From Bacteroidota bacterium (GTDB lineage Bacteria; Bacteroidota; Bacteroidia; Chitinophagales; JADIYW01), in contig CAUJCO010000013.1 of NCBI GenBank assembly GCA_963169645.1, positions 719,923 through 783,922 on the forward strand: a stretch of 64,000 bases of DNA, given 5' to 3'. Positions 8,401 through 18,452 of the stretch are shown one piece after another. A model generated the notes under the pieces. That model saw only the letters and a list, made by a program, of their open reading frames with translations, did not search any database and was not told the DNA's origin. The stretch's first letter is position 1; every line of letters starts with the position of its first letter. A program made the translations under genes and the position numbers.

Positions 8401-9378
8401 ATGAAGAAGATTTCTATTGTAACACCCACATTTAATCAAGGTCAATTTATTGAACAAACCATTGATTCGGTGCTTTCTCAAAATTATCCAAACTTAGAAT
8501 ATATCATCATGGATGGCGGAAGTACAGACAATACGCTTGACATCATCCGAAAATATGAAAAGTATATAAGCTATTGGGAAAGTACAAAAGACAATGGCCA
8601 AAGTCATGCAATCAATAAAGGCTTACAAAAATCTACGGGAGAAATTTTCAATTGGCTGAATAGCGACGATTGGTATGCAGAAAACACGTTACATCGAGTT
8701 GCTTCTTTATTTGAAGATAATACCACTACAGCCGTTTCCGGTATTAGTAATATTTGGAAACAAGGTAATATTGTACAGCAATCTTCCGGGACTGATGTGC
8801 ATGAAACGTTGGCTAAAACGATTGGTGGTGCACGCATTGACCAACCGGAAACGTTTTTTAGTAGAACAGCCTTGCAAAAAATGGGCTTACTCAACGAGCA
8901 ATTGCACTACGTGATGGACAGAGAATGGTGGATTCGATATCTACTGTATTTTGGGCAAAACAGCATTCAAAAAACAAGCGAAACGTGGGTAAATTTCAGA
9001 ATCCATGACGAATCCAAAACACATACCAGCCAAACAAAGTTTAAACAAGAAACCTGGAATCTGTATTATTCCATTGCTGTTCATTATCATTTAAAAGAAG
9101 CTGCTGTCTTTGAACAAACTTTTCCTGCAACAACAATCAACTTGTTTAATTTGCCTGAAAAAGCGGACATGCTTTTAGTGCAAAAAAGCATACATTATTT
9201 TTGGTATTTTCAAGGATGCCAATGCTATGCTCAAAATGAATACAATATAGCACAACAATTTTTCCGCCTTGTAAATCCGGATTTTTTAGTAGAAAAGGAT
9301 AAAAAGGAAATGGAAAAAATTCGTTTTAAAATGAAAATGCTTCCGGTGTTTTTAAAGAAAATATGGAATAAAAGATGA
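8401..9378 (+). CDS. Glycosyltransferase family 2
   Basis: GT2 enzyme, 325 aa from the chosen start. The N-terminus KKISIVTPTFNQGQFIEQTI, DGGSTDNT (about 39-46) and NWLNSDDWYAENT (DxD-like, about 82-94) define the GT-A domain. ATG 8401 is preferred because the family motif begins directly after it; an open frame extends 27 codons upstream to a TTG but adds no domain. A TATTTTTG box at 8380-8387 could be its -7 element. It is first of six co-directional genes and overlaps the next by 4 bp. Confidence 0.85.
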   Translation: MKKISIVTPTFNQGQFIEQTIDSVLSQNYPNLEYIIMDGGSTDNTLDIIRKYEKYISYWESTKDNGQSHAINKGLQKSTGEIFNWLNSDDWYAENTLHRVASLFEDNTTTAVSGISNIWKQGNIVQQSSGTDVHETLAKTIGGARIDQPETFFSRTALQKMGLLNEQLHYVMDREWWIRYLLYFGQNSIQKTSETWVNFRIHDESKTHTSQTKFKQETWNLYYSIAVHYHLKEAAVFEQTFPATTINLFNLPEKADMLLVQKSIHYFWYFQGCQCYAQNEYNIAQQFFRLVNPDFLVEKDKKEMEKIRFKMKMLPVFLKKIWNKR

Positions 9379-10268
9379 TAAGCGTTATTATACCTACGTA
9401 CAATCGATTTGAAATAATTCAAGAAACCGTAGAGCGGATGTTGCACCTATCGACATCGGTTGAATTTGAAATCATCGTGGTGAATGATGGCCAACCTCTT
9501 CCCTATAAATTTAAACATCCTCGAGTAACGTATTATCAAAATCCCAAAAAAGGAGTGGCTTCCGCTCGTAATTACGGCGTAGAAAAAGCCCGATATGCGC
9601 TTTTGTTTTTTATAGATGATGATATGTGGATAAGCAAAGAAAGTTTGGAAGCAATAGCAACGCTACAGTCCCAAGCTTTTTTTGAAACGAAATGTGCTTT
9701 GTTAAATTGGGAATATCCACCCATATTGCAACAACAAATGCAACGCGAAAAAGTAGGCCGATATATTTTAAAGGCGAATTATCACACCTTAGAAGGACGT
9801 GCTAAGATGATAGTAGATACATCGCAAACATTGGTACAAATTTCATCTATCGGAAGTGGCTCTATGGCAATGTCAAAATCTATTTTCCAAAAAATTGGCG
9901 GTTATGATGAGTCGATTACATTTCAAGGAGAAGACAATGCCATGTCAGCAGCATTGAGCAATCAGCAGGTTTCGGTTTTTTTATACACACCGATAACTTG
10001 CTTGCACAATCAAAAAGACCGTTTAGATTTAGATGGTTATTTAGATAGAGAGCGAAGAGGTTATGTTTCTCAATTTAAAAAAGATAAATCATCCGAAAAA
10101 ATAAATTGGATTAAGTGGTTTATTTTTATTTGTTTAATTCCATTTGCACCAATTATAAAATGGTTGTATTCCATTATTCCAAATCAACCGAAGTACGACA
10201 CACTAAATTTTAGGTTGATTGGTTTGCAAACATCCATTATTTACTACAAAGCATGGCTAATAGAATAA
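9375..10268 (+). CDS. Glycosyltransferase family 2
   Basis: GT2 enzyme of 297 aa with ISVIIPTYNRFEIIQETV at the N-terminus, EIIVVNDG (about 32-39), GVASARNYGVEKA and the acidic motif LLFFIDDDMW (about 73-82). The later IGGYDESITFQGEDNAM matches the acceptor/catalytic ED block of the family. A hydrophobic stretch at about 244-262 may anchor it at the membrane. ATGA overlap with the preceding gene. Confidence 0.84.
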   Translation: MISVIIPTYNRFEIIQETVERMLHLSTSVEFEIIVVNDGQPLPYKFKHPRVTYYQNPKKGVASARNYGVEKARYALLFFIDDDMWISKESLEAIATLQSQAFFETKCALLNWEYPPILQQQMQREKVGRYILKANYHTLEGRAKMIVDTSQTLVQISSIGSGSMAMSKSIFQKIGGYDESITFQGEDNAMSAALSNQQVSVFLYTPITCLHNQKDRLDLDGYLDRERRGYVSQFKKDKSSEKINWIKWFIFICLIPFAPIIKWLYSIIPNQPKYDTLNFRLIGLQTSIIYYKAWLIE

Positions 10269-10315
10269 GATAATTATTGTACTTTGCAAGTAAAACGGAT
10301 TTACGATTCCAAAAC

Positions 10316-11431
10316 ATGAAAAAGAAGATTACCTATATCACGTTTAAAATTGAGAAATCACTCGGCTTTGAATGGGTTTTAGATGGTGTAGATAAAAATT
10401 TAGTCGAGTTTTCGGTGCTCTCTATTTGTGTACCGGAAAATACACCGTTTCAACAATTTTGCGAACATAGAAATATCCCATTTTATCGCATCGAATATAC
10501 CTCCAAAAAAGATATTCTAAAAGCAACTTATCAGACATATCGGCTTCTAAAACGCATCCAGCCGGATGCAGTGCATTGCCATATTTTTGAAGCCAATTTA
10601 ATCGGTTTAACAGCCGCACTTTTTGCCGGCATACCAAAACGTATTTTCACGCGTCATCATTCGTCGTATCATTACGATGTGGCACCAAACGGTAGAAAGT
10701 ACGATTTGTTGTGCAATAAAATGGCAACCCATATTGTTTCTATCTCGGAAAACGTTAGCAATATTCTTATTCATAAAGAAAATGTGCCACCGAAGAAAAT
10801 CTACCTCATTCATCACGGTTTTAAGTTGGATTTTTTTTATTCCATCTCAGAGGAACGAATAAAGCAAGTGCAAGAAAAATACAATCCAACAAATCAACGG
10901 CCTGTAATTGGAGTAATATCCAGATATACAGAATGGAAAGGAATTATTTATATTTTACAAGCATTCCAACAATTACTAACCCTTTACCCGAATGCATTAT
11001 TGGTGTTAGCGAATGCAAAAGGCGATGATAAATTAGTGATGGACACCATACAACAATTACCTAAAAAGAATTTTGTAGAAATTATTTTTGAACCGGACAA
11101 TGCCGCATTGTTTAAACTTTTTGATGTGTTTGTACATGTACCGATAGATGCTGAAACGGAAGCTTTTGGACAAATATATGTAGAAGCACTTGCGGTCGGC
11201 GTGCCAAGTGTTTTTACACTTTCCGGCGTAGCAAGAGAGTTTGTCGTTGACAAACAAAATGCTTGGGTGGTTGATTTCAAAAACAGCGAACAAATTTATA
11301 CAGCCATCTCAACCTTATTGGAAGATAAAACACTTGCTCAACAATTAGCTATCAATGGAAAAAATTCATTAGGCGAAAATTTTTCTTTAGATTTGATGAT
11401 TCAAAAATTAGAACAGCTTTATACGCGTTAA
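10316..11431 (+). CDS. Glycosyltransferase family 4 (GT-B)
   Basis: GT-B enzyme, about 371 aa from ATG 10316, where MKKKITYITFKIEKSLGFEW begins the N-terminal Rossmann domain. An upstream TTG would add 13 unconserved residues. Conserved blocks include PDAVHCHIFEANLIGL and IPKRIFTRHHSS. The C-terminal nucleotide-sugar domain has VIGVISRYTEWKGI and the E-x7-E-like TEAFGQIYVEALAVGVPSV. It probably adds one sugar to the polysaccharide repeat unit. One base separates it from the next gene. Confidence 0.85.
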   Translation: MKKKITYITFKIEKSLGFEWVLDGVDKNLVEFSVLSICVPENTPFQQFCEHRNIPFYRIEYTSKKDILKATYQTYRLLKRIQPDAVHCHIFEANLIGLTAALFAGIPKRIFTRHHSSYHYDVAPNGRKYDLLCNKMATHIVSISENVSNILIHKENVPPKKIYLIHHGFKLDFFYSISEERIKQVQEKYNPTNQRPVIGVISRYTEWKGIIYILQAFQQLLTLYPNALLVLANAKGDDKLVMDTIQQLPKKNFVEIIFEPDNAALFKLFDVFVHVPIDAETEAFGQIYVEALAVGVPSVFTLSGVAREFVVDKQNAWVVDFKNSEQIYTAISTLLEDKTLAQQLAINGKNSLGENFSLDLMIQKLEQLYTR

Positions 11432-11432
11432 A

Positions 11433-12344
11433 ATGGAAAAGGATTTGTTTTTTTCAATTGTCATTCCTTCTTACAACAGAGGACACATGATAAAAGAAAC
11501 GTTGCTTACAACGTTGCAACAAACCTATCCGCATTATGAAGTAATCGTAGTAGATGATGGCAGTACAGACAACACCGAAGCCGTAGTGTTGTCCTTGCAA
11601 CATCCCAAAATTGTATATCACCGAAAACAAAATGGCGAACGTGCAGCTGCCAGAAATGCCGGATTTGATTTGGCAAAAGGTGATTATGTAACCTTGTTAG
11701 ATTCTGATGATTTCTTGTATCCTACACATTTAGAGGAAGCCGTAAAATATATAAAGACACACGAATTACCGGAAATTGTTCGCTTTGATTTTGATATCGT
11801 TGATTCGGAAAAAAATGTATTGCAAGTTTCTAAGATGCCGGAAAACATCAACCCAAAAATGATAAATGGAAATTACATGGGTTGTAGTGGTATTATCTTA
11901 AAAACAGAAATTGCCAAACGTTATCGTTTTAATGAAGATAGAGATTTATCCGGCTCCGAAGATTACGAATTTTGGATGCGATTGGCCGCTCGATTTAAAA
12001 TACACACACCACATTTGGTTACTTGTTCCTTGCATTCACACGAGGAACGAAGTGTGATTTATAATATCCAACGCGAGCCATTGGTACTGCGTAAAGACTT
12101 ATTAATTAAGTATGCATACGAAGATAAAGTAGTGCGAAAGATCTTTAAAAACGAACAAGATAAGTTTATTTCCAATAACCTGCTTTATGTTTCCTTGCAT
12201 TTAGCAATAGCAAAATTTAATAAAGATTCTATTCAATATCTTATGAATGCTATTAAACATTATCCGCTTTCTATTTTTGATAGACGTTTTTTAGGTATTG
12301 TGAAAACCCTTTTAAAAAGAAATATATTAGCCTCTTTTGTTTAG
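11433..12344 (+). CDS. Glycosyltransferase family 2
   Basis: GT2 enzyme of 303 aa: FFSIVIPSYNRGHMIKETL, VIVVDDGSTDNTEAVV (about 36-51), ERAAARNAGFDLAKG and TLLDSDDFLYPTH (DxD about 86-98), then SGSEDYEFWMRLAARF in the catalytic-base region. It lies inside the plus-strand glycosyltransferase operon, three bases before the AsnB-type gene. Confidence 0.85.
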   Translation: MEKDLFFSIVIPSYNRGHMIKETLLTTLQQTYPHYEVIVVDDGSTDNTEAVVLSLQHPKIVYHRKQNGERAAARNAGFDLAKGDYVTLLDSDDFLYPTHLEEAVKYIKTHELPEIVRFDFDIVDSEKNVLQVSKMPENINPKMINGNYMGCSGIILKTEIAKRYRFNEDRDLSGSEDYEFWMRLAARFKIHTPHLVTCSLHSHEERSVIYNIQREPLVLRKDLLIKYAYEDKVVRKIFKNEQDKFISNNLLYVSLHLAIAKFNKDSIQYLMNAIKHYPLSIFDRRFLGIVKTLLKRNILASFV

Positions 12345-12347
12345 TTT

Positions 12348-14210
12348 ATGTGTGGAATTTCAGCGTATATATCAAACTCCAATAAGCTTCGCAAAGAAGA
12401 TTTTATTAAAGCAACCCACACATTGCACCATCGCGGTCCGGATGCGGAAGGTTTTTTTGAAAATGCAAATCAAACTGTTTTTTTAGGACATAAGCGATTA
12501 TCAATACTAGATTTATCACCAGCTTCCAATCAACCATTCTTTTCTTCTTGTGGTAGATATGTGATAGTATATAATGGTGAATTGTATAATTATCAAGAAA
12601 TAAAACAACAATTCCAATTAACGACACGCACCACAGGCGATACCGAAGTTATTTTAGAAGCATTTATAAAAATGGGAACTGCCGCTTTCGAGTTATTAAA
12701 TGGCATGTTTGCATTTATCATTTACGATATTCAACAACAAACGATTACCGTTTGTAGAGATCGTTTCGGTATCAAACCTTTATTTTATTATTTCAACGGA
12801 AAAGAATTAGCTTTTTCATCAGAAATTAAAATGCTAAAAGCATTGCCCAATTTTGATAAAACCATCCATTTTGAAAAAATTCCGGAATTTTTACATATAG
12901 GATTTATTACAGAACCCAATACCATTTATAAAAATGTGTTTAAGTTTCCTTCCGGTACGTTTACACAATTTCCAATTTCAGCAGTGCAAGATGGATTTGC
13001 ACTGCCGATACAAACTTATTGGAGTTTGCAAAACACGATCACACCGAAAGTAAAGACAGATTTATCATCCATCAAAAAAGAATTAAAAACGATATTGACT
13101 AATGCTGTAGAGAAGCAATTAGTAAGCGATGTGCCGGTGGGCACTTTTTTAAGTGGAGGCATAGATTCTAGTTTGATTACGGCAATAGCTACTACCATCA
13201 AAACAGATAAAATCAAAACATTTAGTATCGGTTACGATAATAAAAAATACGACGAATCATCGCATGCTTTAGCGGTAGCGGAACATTTAAATACAGACCA
13301 TCACGCATTTACCTTAACAGAAGATGACGTGGAGGCTATCTTGTCGGATATTATTTTCCAATATGATGAGCCATTTGCTGATGCATCGGCATTTCCAACT
13401 ATGATCGTTTCGAGGCTGGCACGACAGCACGTTACTGTTACACTTTCCGGTGATGGTGCAGATGAATTATTTTTGGGTTATGGTATGTATAATTGGGCTG
13501 CTCGATTAGATAATCTAATTGTCCAAACTTTTAGGAAACCGGTGTATTGGGCAACCCAAATCATAGAGAACCGGTATAAAAGAGGTGGTTTGTTGTTGGA
13601 TTATCCGTCTTTACAACATGTACACAGCCATATTTTTTCGCAAGAACAATATTTTCTTTCAGAACAAGATTTAGAACATCTACTTTTAGAACCTGCCTTT
13701 AATTTTGATATATTGAATCAACCGATGGATTCCAAAAACAGAAAATTAGCAGCCAAAGAAAGGCAGTCTTTCTGGGATTTGAAACATTATCTAAAAGATG
13801 ATTTACTCGTAAAGGTAGATAGAGCCAGTATGAAATATTCCTTAGAAAGTAGAGTGCCTTTTTTAGACAATCAAGTGGTTGATTATGCACTTAACATCGA
13901 TGCTTCTTTGCGCTATCACAACGGTACTGCAAAGCATGTTTTAAAAGAAATTTTGTACGAGCTACTACCTAAAAAATTGTTTGAACGCCCCAAATGGGGT
14001 TTTGCTGTTCCGTTGCCGAATTGGTTAAAAGGTAGATTTCGATTTTTAATGGATAAATACTTAAACAGTACCATCATTAACCGATATGATATAGTAACGA
14101 ATTTGTATGTCCAAGAAATAAAAGAACGTTTCTTAAAAGGAGAGGAACATTTATACGGACGACTTTGGACGATAATTATTTTACATTGGTGGTTAGAAGA
14201 AAATGCGTAA
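12348..14210 (+). CDS. asnB: Asparagine synthase-like glutamine amidotransferase
   Basis: Two-domain protein of 620 aa. The class II glutaminase domain starts with catalytic Cys2 (MCGISAYIS) and has LHHRGPDAEG, YNGELYNY and RDRFGIKP. The AMP-forming synthetase domain has the PPi loop SGGIDSS (269-275) and SGDGADELFLGYG. All key residues are present. Free asparagine synthesis is possible, but AsnB paralogues in polysaccharide clusters often amidate uronic acids or other sugar carboxylates. Being embedded between GT genes with 3-bp and 0-bp spacing favours that second role, which is an inference. Confidence 0.88.
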   Translation: MCGISAYISNSNKLRKEDFIKATHTLHHRGPDAEGFFENANQTVFLGHKRLSILDLSPASNQPFFSSCGRYVIVYNGELYNYQEIKQQFQLTTRTTGDTEVILEAFIKMGTAAFELLNGMFAFIIYDIQQQTITVCRDRFGIKPLFYYFNGKELAFSSEIKMLKALPNFDKTIHFEKIPEFLHIGFITEPNTIYKNVFKFPSGTFTQFPISAVQDGFALPIQTYWSLQNTITPKVKTDLSSIKKELKTILTNAVEKQLVSDVPVGTFLSGGIDSSLITAIATTIKTDKIKTFSIGYDNKKYDESSHALAVAEHLNTDHHAFTLTEDDVEAILSDIIFQYDEPFADASAFPTMIVSRLARQHVTVTLSGDGADELFLGYGMYNWAARLDNLIVQTFRKPVYWATQIIENRYKRGGLLLDYPSLQHVHSHIFSQEQYFLSEQDLEHLLLEPAFNFDILNQPMDSKNRKLAAKERQSFWDLKHYLKDDLLVKVDRASMKYSLESRVPFLDNQVVDYALNIDASLRYHNGTAKHVLKEILYELLPKKLFERPKWGFAVPLPNWLKGRFRFLMDKYLNSTIINRYDIVTNLYVQEIKERFLKGEEHLYGRLWTIIILHWWLEENA

Positions 14211-15437
14211 ATGGCAACTCGAGTATTATATATTTCGTATGATGGCATGACAGATGCTTTAGGGCAATCTCAGGTAATTCCGTATTTGATTGGACTTACC
14301 AAACAAGGCTATTCGTTTACTTTATTGAGTTGCGAAAAAGCACAAAATTTTCAACAACATCAATCCAAAATAAAACACATTTTATCGAGTAATAATATAG
14401 ATTGGCATCCAATTACGTACACCAAACAACCACCTGTTTTTTCTACTGTTTATGATGTGCTAAGATTGATGTATCATGCCAAAAAAATATGCTTAGCAAA
14501 GCAAATTGCTATCGTGCATTGCAGAAGTTATATTGCCGCATTAGTTGGCTTAAAAATGAAAAAACAATTAGGTGTTCATTTTATTTTTGATATGCGTGGT
14601 TTGTGGGCTGATGAACGAGTGGATGGTAAATTATGGAACTTGAAAAATCCCATTTTTAAAGCCGTATATTCCTTTTTTAAAAAGAAAGAAATCCAATTTT
14701 TACAACAGGCCGATTATACCATCAGCTTAACACACAATGCCAAAAATGAAATTCATACTTGGCGAAGCATCCCAAATAATCCGGTTAAAATGGAAGTAAT
14801 TCCGTGTTGTGCCGATTTAGATTTATTTAATAAAAATAAGATAGACACAAACCAATTAAACACGTTAAAATCATCTTTACATATTAATGCAGCTGATTTT
14901 GTTTTGTTGTATTTAGGCTCCATTGGAACATGGTATATGTTAGAAGAGATGATGGAATTTTTTAGCGTACTGAAACAACAAAAACCCAAGGCTAAATTTT
15001 TATTTGTAACCAAAGATGAAAAAGAACGCATCTTGAAAACTGCCGAAAAATATGCAGTTGTAAATGATATTATTATTCGGCCGGGAAATAGAGAAGAAAT
15101 TCCATACCTCATTTCGTTAGCACATTATTCCATCTTTTTTATTTTGCCTTCGTATTCTAAAAAAGCATCTTCACCTACCAAACAAGGTGAAATTATGGCA
15201 ATGGGCATTCCAATTATTTGCAATACACAAGTAGGCGACACCGATAAAATTGTACAAGATTATCACAGCGGCATTTTAGTAAATCAATTCAACCAAACTG
15301 CCTACCAAACTGCCATAAATGAAATGGAAAAATCATTGGATGCTACAGCTATTATTGCCGGAGCAACGGATTATTTTTCTTTAGAAAACGGCGTGAAAAA
15401 ATATGCTGCTGTATATGCACATGTTTTAGCACATTAA
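14211..15437 (+). CDS. Glycosyltransferase family 4 (GT-B)
   Basis: GT-B enzyme of 408 aa. The N-terminus TRVLYISYDGMTDALGQSQV matches a subgroup of glycosyltransferases with an acceptor loop rich in G/Q. FDMRGLWADERV is followed by a central region and the C-terminal domain with LLYLGSIGTWYML and the sugar-nucleotide segment SPTKQGEIMAMGIPII. It starts immediately after the AsnB stop codon. It is the last gene of the 8401-15437 operon; its stop overlaps by 4 bp the stop of the convergent membrane-protein gene. Confidence 0.83.
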   Translation: MATRVLYISYDGMTDALGQSQVIPYLIGLTKQGYSFTLLSCEKAQNFQQHQSKIKHILSSNNIDWHPITYTKQPPVFSTVYDVLRLMYHAKKICLAKQIAIVHCRSYIAALVGLKMKKQLGVHFIFDMRGLWADERVDGKLWNLKNPIFKAVYSFFKKKEIQFLQQADYTISLTHNAKNEIHTWRSIPNNPVKMEVIPCCADLDLFNKNKIDTNQLNTLKSSLHINAADFVLLYLGSIGTWYMLEEMMEFFSVLKQQKPKAKFLFVTKDEKERILKTAEKYAVVNDIIIRPGNREEIPYLISLAHYSIFFILPSYSKKASSPTKQGEIMAMGIPIICNTQVGDTDKIVQDYHSGILVNQFNQTAYQTAINEMEKSLDATAIIAGATDYFSLENGVKKYAAVYAHVLAH

Positions 15438-17011
15438 TCAAAAACCAGCAAATTTGGTTGTATTATAGCGAATCCTTTTGTTACTTTTTCAAAATGACAG
15501 GCAATGCCATACCGCTGTTGCATTACTCGTCTGTAATGTTGGAGCAATTGTTCGTTTTGTGTAAGGAAAACAACCGATTTTTTATGTAATAAATCCGAAG
15601 TTAAATTGTTTAGCCCTTGTGTTTTCAGCACTTCTGCATAATTGGGCGTAGCAGCATACCATCCATTTAATATTACATTTTTATGCTGCAAGAAATTTTT
15701 GGAAGGCGTCCAAGCATCCATATATTGTATTGGAAAATCATCTAAAGCAATAAAAAAATAATTGGGATGTTGGTTGATTTCTTGTACATATTTTTCAAAC
15801 AACTGTATCTTTTCTTTTTTGGTAGAAAAATGATGTATCGTGCTATAAAATTTAAATACAGCCATTAAACATAAAGTAAGGATTGCAATTCTTTTTAAAA
15901 GATGTTGTCGGTCACTTTCTAAAATACACCAAAGATGTACTAAGTTTAGATAAGTGAAAATTGGGAATGTTACCCGAAAGGGAAGACGTGAAGTTGCAGC
16001 TAAGAAGCTGAATAAGAAAACGAGTAAAACAGCATTCAATCCTATAAACCACCGTTTCTGCGGATTAAAAATCCACGCCGTGCAAGCACTGATGATAAAA
16101 AATAGAATAGAATAATATTCACCTCGTATGCACTTTATTAATTCTAATATAGTTTGAGAAATACTCCGATGTGTACGTAATTGTTTCGCCATAGTATAAT
16201 CGGCAGCGCTATCAATGTAGTGGTTATCTGCAATAAACCACGATTGTATCAGTGTTAAATCATCCAAAGAAAAGTTATTGTTTTGTAGTTTTTCCTTTTG
16301 TGGCTCGATTGGATGGGCAGCCAGCATATCGATGATGTTAACTTTTGAGTACGTGTTTTGTTGTTGATAGATAGGATTATTATCATTCATCCACCAGCAA
16401 AGTAAAAAGGAACTCGTTGATAGCAATAAAATTGCAATTGTCCATTTGCGATGTTTTTTTTGTTGTAGGATAAGAATGGGAAATGCAAACGCTAACAAGA
16501 TATAAAAGCTTTCTCTGCGTATAAGAAATGCAATTACAATAAAAAATAAACAAAACAATAGTTTGTGCCAATATTTGAAGTTAGATTGTAATCCCAAAAG
16601 TGCTGTTCCAACACAGATAAGAGCGACACTCGTAAACTGAATTTTTGTAACGAGTAAAGCAAGAAAGCCTAAAACGAATAGTAAGGCAAATGCCGCTTCT
16701 TTGTAAATGCTGATTCCCTTAGGAATGGTGGTTAAATAAAATATTCCGAAAAAGCATAACAACAACACGATTTCAAGAAATAACGTATAGCTGTTGATTT
16801 CCGGAATTTGTGCCGAAAAAAGGCTTATTATTTTTCCTAAAAAAACATGACTTAAAACAAGATATGACGAAGGCTCCGTTGTGAATATGCCGGCACTTAT
16901 ACACCACATAGCTTGATCATCGTTATTGTCAAAGGTAATAGGAAAGTGGTTCCACAAAAGGAGTAGGATAAAGCAACAAAAAAGAAAGAAGAAAGTTCTA
17001 TATTTATACAT
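15434..17011 (-). CDS. Multispanning membrane protein, GT-C/polymerase-like
   Basis: Integral membrane protein of about 525 aa with ten or more hydrophobic segments. The first extracytoplasmic loop carries an acidic pair in FDNNDDQAMWC, a layout seen in GT-C transferases and O-unit processing proteins. A large soluble domain at the C-terminus follows the last helix. ATG 17011 is chosen: an extension to 17128 would run into the divergent gene at 17043 and adds no recognisable signal. No family can be named; a role in glycan polymerisation or transfer is inferred from the neighbours. Confidence 0.65.
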   Translation of the reverse strand: MYKYRTFFFLFCCFILLLLWNHFPITFDNNDDQAMWCISAGIFTTEPSSYLVLSHVFLGKIISLFSAQIPEINSYTLFLEIVLLLCFFGIFYLTTIPKGISIYKEAAFALLFVLGFLALLVTKIQFTSVALICVGTALLGLQSNFKYWHKLLFCLFFIVIAFLIRRESFYILLAFAFPILILQQKKHRKWTIAILLLSTSSFLLCWWMNDNNPIYQQQNTYSKVNIIDMLAAHPIEPQKEKLQNNNFSLDDLTLIQSWFIADNHYIDSAADYTMAKQLRTHRSISQTILELIKCIRGEYYSILFFIISACTAWIFNPQKRWFIGLNAVLLVFLFSFLAATSRLPFRVTFPIFTYLNLVHLWCILESDRQHLLKRIAILTLCLMAVFKFYSTIHHFSTKKEKIQLFEKYVQEINQHPNYFFIALDDFPIQYMDAWTPSKNFLQHKNVILNGWYAATPNYAEVLKTQGLNNLTSDLLHKKSVVFLTQNEQLLQHYRRVMQQRYGIACHFEKVTKGFAIIQPNLLVFD

Positions 17012-17042
17012 TGTTGAACACGTAAATATAATCAATTCATAA

Positions 17043-18452
17043 ATGGAAAAATGGTTTACCCATAGCGTTCCAAACCAATTCTTGTTTCTCAATGATTTTT
17101 TGTTAGCACCGATAGCTATCGCACTCATCTATTATCTTTCTAAAGTGTATGCGGCGAATCAAAAAAGCCCTATTTATAAAAAGTATTTTGTGCAAGGACT
17201 AATGGTGCGATTAGCTTCTTCCATTTTAATGGCATTTGTTTATCAGTATTATTATGGAGGTGGCGGCGACACAAATACATATTTTACTTACACTTTGCGA
17301 TTGCGTGAAGTTGCACACGAAAATTTTAATGATTTCTTGCAGTTATTGTTTTTACCACCGAACGATTTGTTTTTAATTCACGAATATTTTAATCCAGGAA
17401 CAGAGTTCTTTATCAACAATAGTTCCAATTTGGTCATTCGAATTTCTACCTTACTGAGTTATCCGTTGTTAAACACGTATATGCTTATTTCTTTTTGTTT
17501 TAGTGCATTTTGTTTTTATGGATGTTGGAAAATTTTCAGATTGTTTTATCAATTGTATCCACACTTAGAAAAACAATTTGCATTTGCTTGTTTATATATT
17601 CCGTCTGTTTGTTTTTGGGGTACCGGTATTTTAAAAGATCCACTTTGTTTGGGTGCATTAGGTGCATTAACATATCATCTATATAAATTATTGTTTGAGC
17701 GTTCAAAAATAATTCAACGTGTATTAATGGTAATTTTTTGTTTTTGGTTGCTCAAAAATTTGAAAGTATATATTGTCTTGTCGTTTTTACCAGCCTACTT
17801 TTTTTGGGTGGTATTTAAATATAAAGACTCGATAAACAGCCGGTTCTTGAGAACCACGATGAGTCCATTAATTTTCTTTATTTCCATTTCTATTGGCGGT
17901 TTTATTTTAATAAAGATTGCTTCTTTCTCGGAGCGATATGCATTAGAACATTTAATGCGCACAGCAAAAGACACGCAAAACTGGATTTATTACTCTTCCA
18001 TCAAACAAGGTGGCTCGGGCTATACATTAGGTGATATTGATTATTCCACGATGGGATTAATAAAAGTATTTCCAAAAGCGGTGAATGTTTCTTTGTTTCG
18101 GCCATATTTATGGGAAGCTAAAAAACCGATATTAATTCCGGCGGCCATTGAAGGTTTGGTGTCCTTATTTTTTACTATTTATTTGTTATATAAATGTGGC
18201 TTTGTTCGTTTTACGCGTTTGGTTATCAGTAATCCGGAAGTGCAATTCTGTATGATTTTCTCGGTGGCATTTGCATTTGCCGTGGGCTTTACCAGTTTTA
18301 ATTTTGGTTCATTGGTTCGTTATAAAATCCCATTAATGCCCTTCTATTTCATCGCCTTGTTTATTTTAGCAGATAGAGATATGGCAATTGAAGAAGTGAA
18401 ATCAAAACCGAAGAAACCTAAAAAGCCGGTTGCTAAGCTTGTTCCGACTTAG
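17043..18452 (+). CDS. Multispanning membrane protein, putative polysaccharide polymerase/GT-C
   Basis: Integral membrane protein of 469 aa with roughly ten hydrophobic helices. The loop after the second helix reads YYGGGGDTNTYF, an Asp-containing motif common in Bacteroidota polymerase-like membrane glycosyltransferases. The C-terminus is Lys/Pro-rich (KSKPKKPKKP). It is divergent from the membrane gene ending at 17011, with only 31 bp between starts, and its 3' end overlaps the convergent BASS gene by 20 bp. A Wzy-like or GT-C role is likely from context but not shown by sequence. Confidence 0.65.
   Translation: MEKWFTHSVPNQFLFLNDFLLAPIAIALIYYLSKVYAANQKSPIYKKYFVQGLMVRLASSILMAFVYQYYYGGGGDTNTYFTYTLRLREVAHENFNDFLQLLFLPPNDLFLIHEYFNPGTEFFINNSSNLVIRISTLLSYPLLNTYMLISFCFSAFCFYGCWKIFRLFYQLYPHLEKQFAFACLYIPSVCFWGTGILKDPLCLGALGALTYHLYKLLFERSKIIQRVLMVIFCFWLLKNLKVYIVLSFLPAYFFWVVFKYKDSINSRFLRTTMSPLIFFISISIGGFILIKIASFSERYALEHLMRTAKDTQNWIYYSSIKQGGSGYTLGDIDYSTMGLIKVFPKAVNVSLFRPYLWEAKKPILIPAAIEGLVSLFFTIYLLYKCGFVRFTRLVISNPEVQFCMIFSVAFAFAVGFTSFNFGSLVRYKIPLMPFYFIALFILADRDMAIEEVKSKPKKPKKPVAKLVPT

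Noticed and set aside
10277-10315. TTG start for the GT4 gene at 10316
   Set aside because: The added residues are unconserved, while the family N-terminus begins at ATG 10316.
17012-17128. Longer N-terminus for the membrane protein ending at 15434
   Set aside because: It would overlap the start of the divergent gene at 17043; ATG 17011 starts a normal hydrophobic segment.
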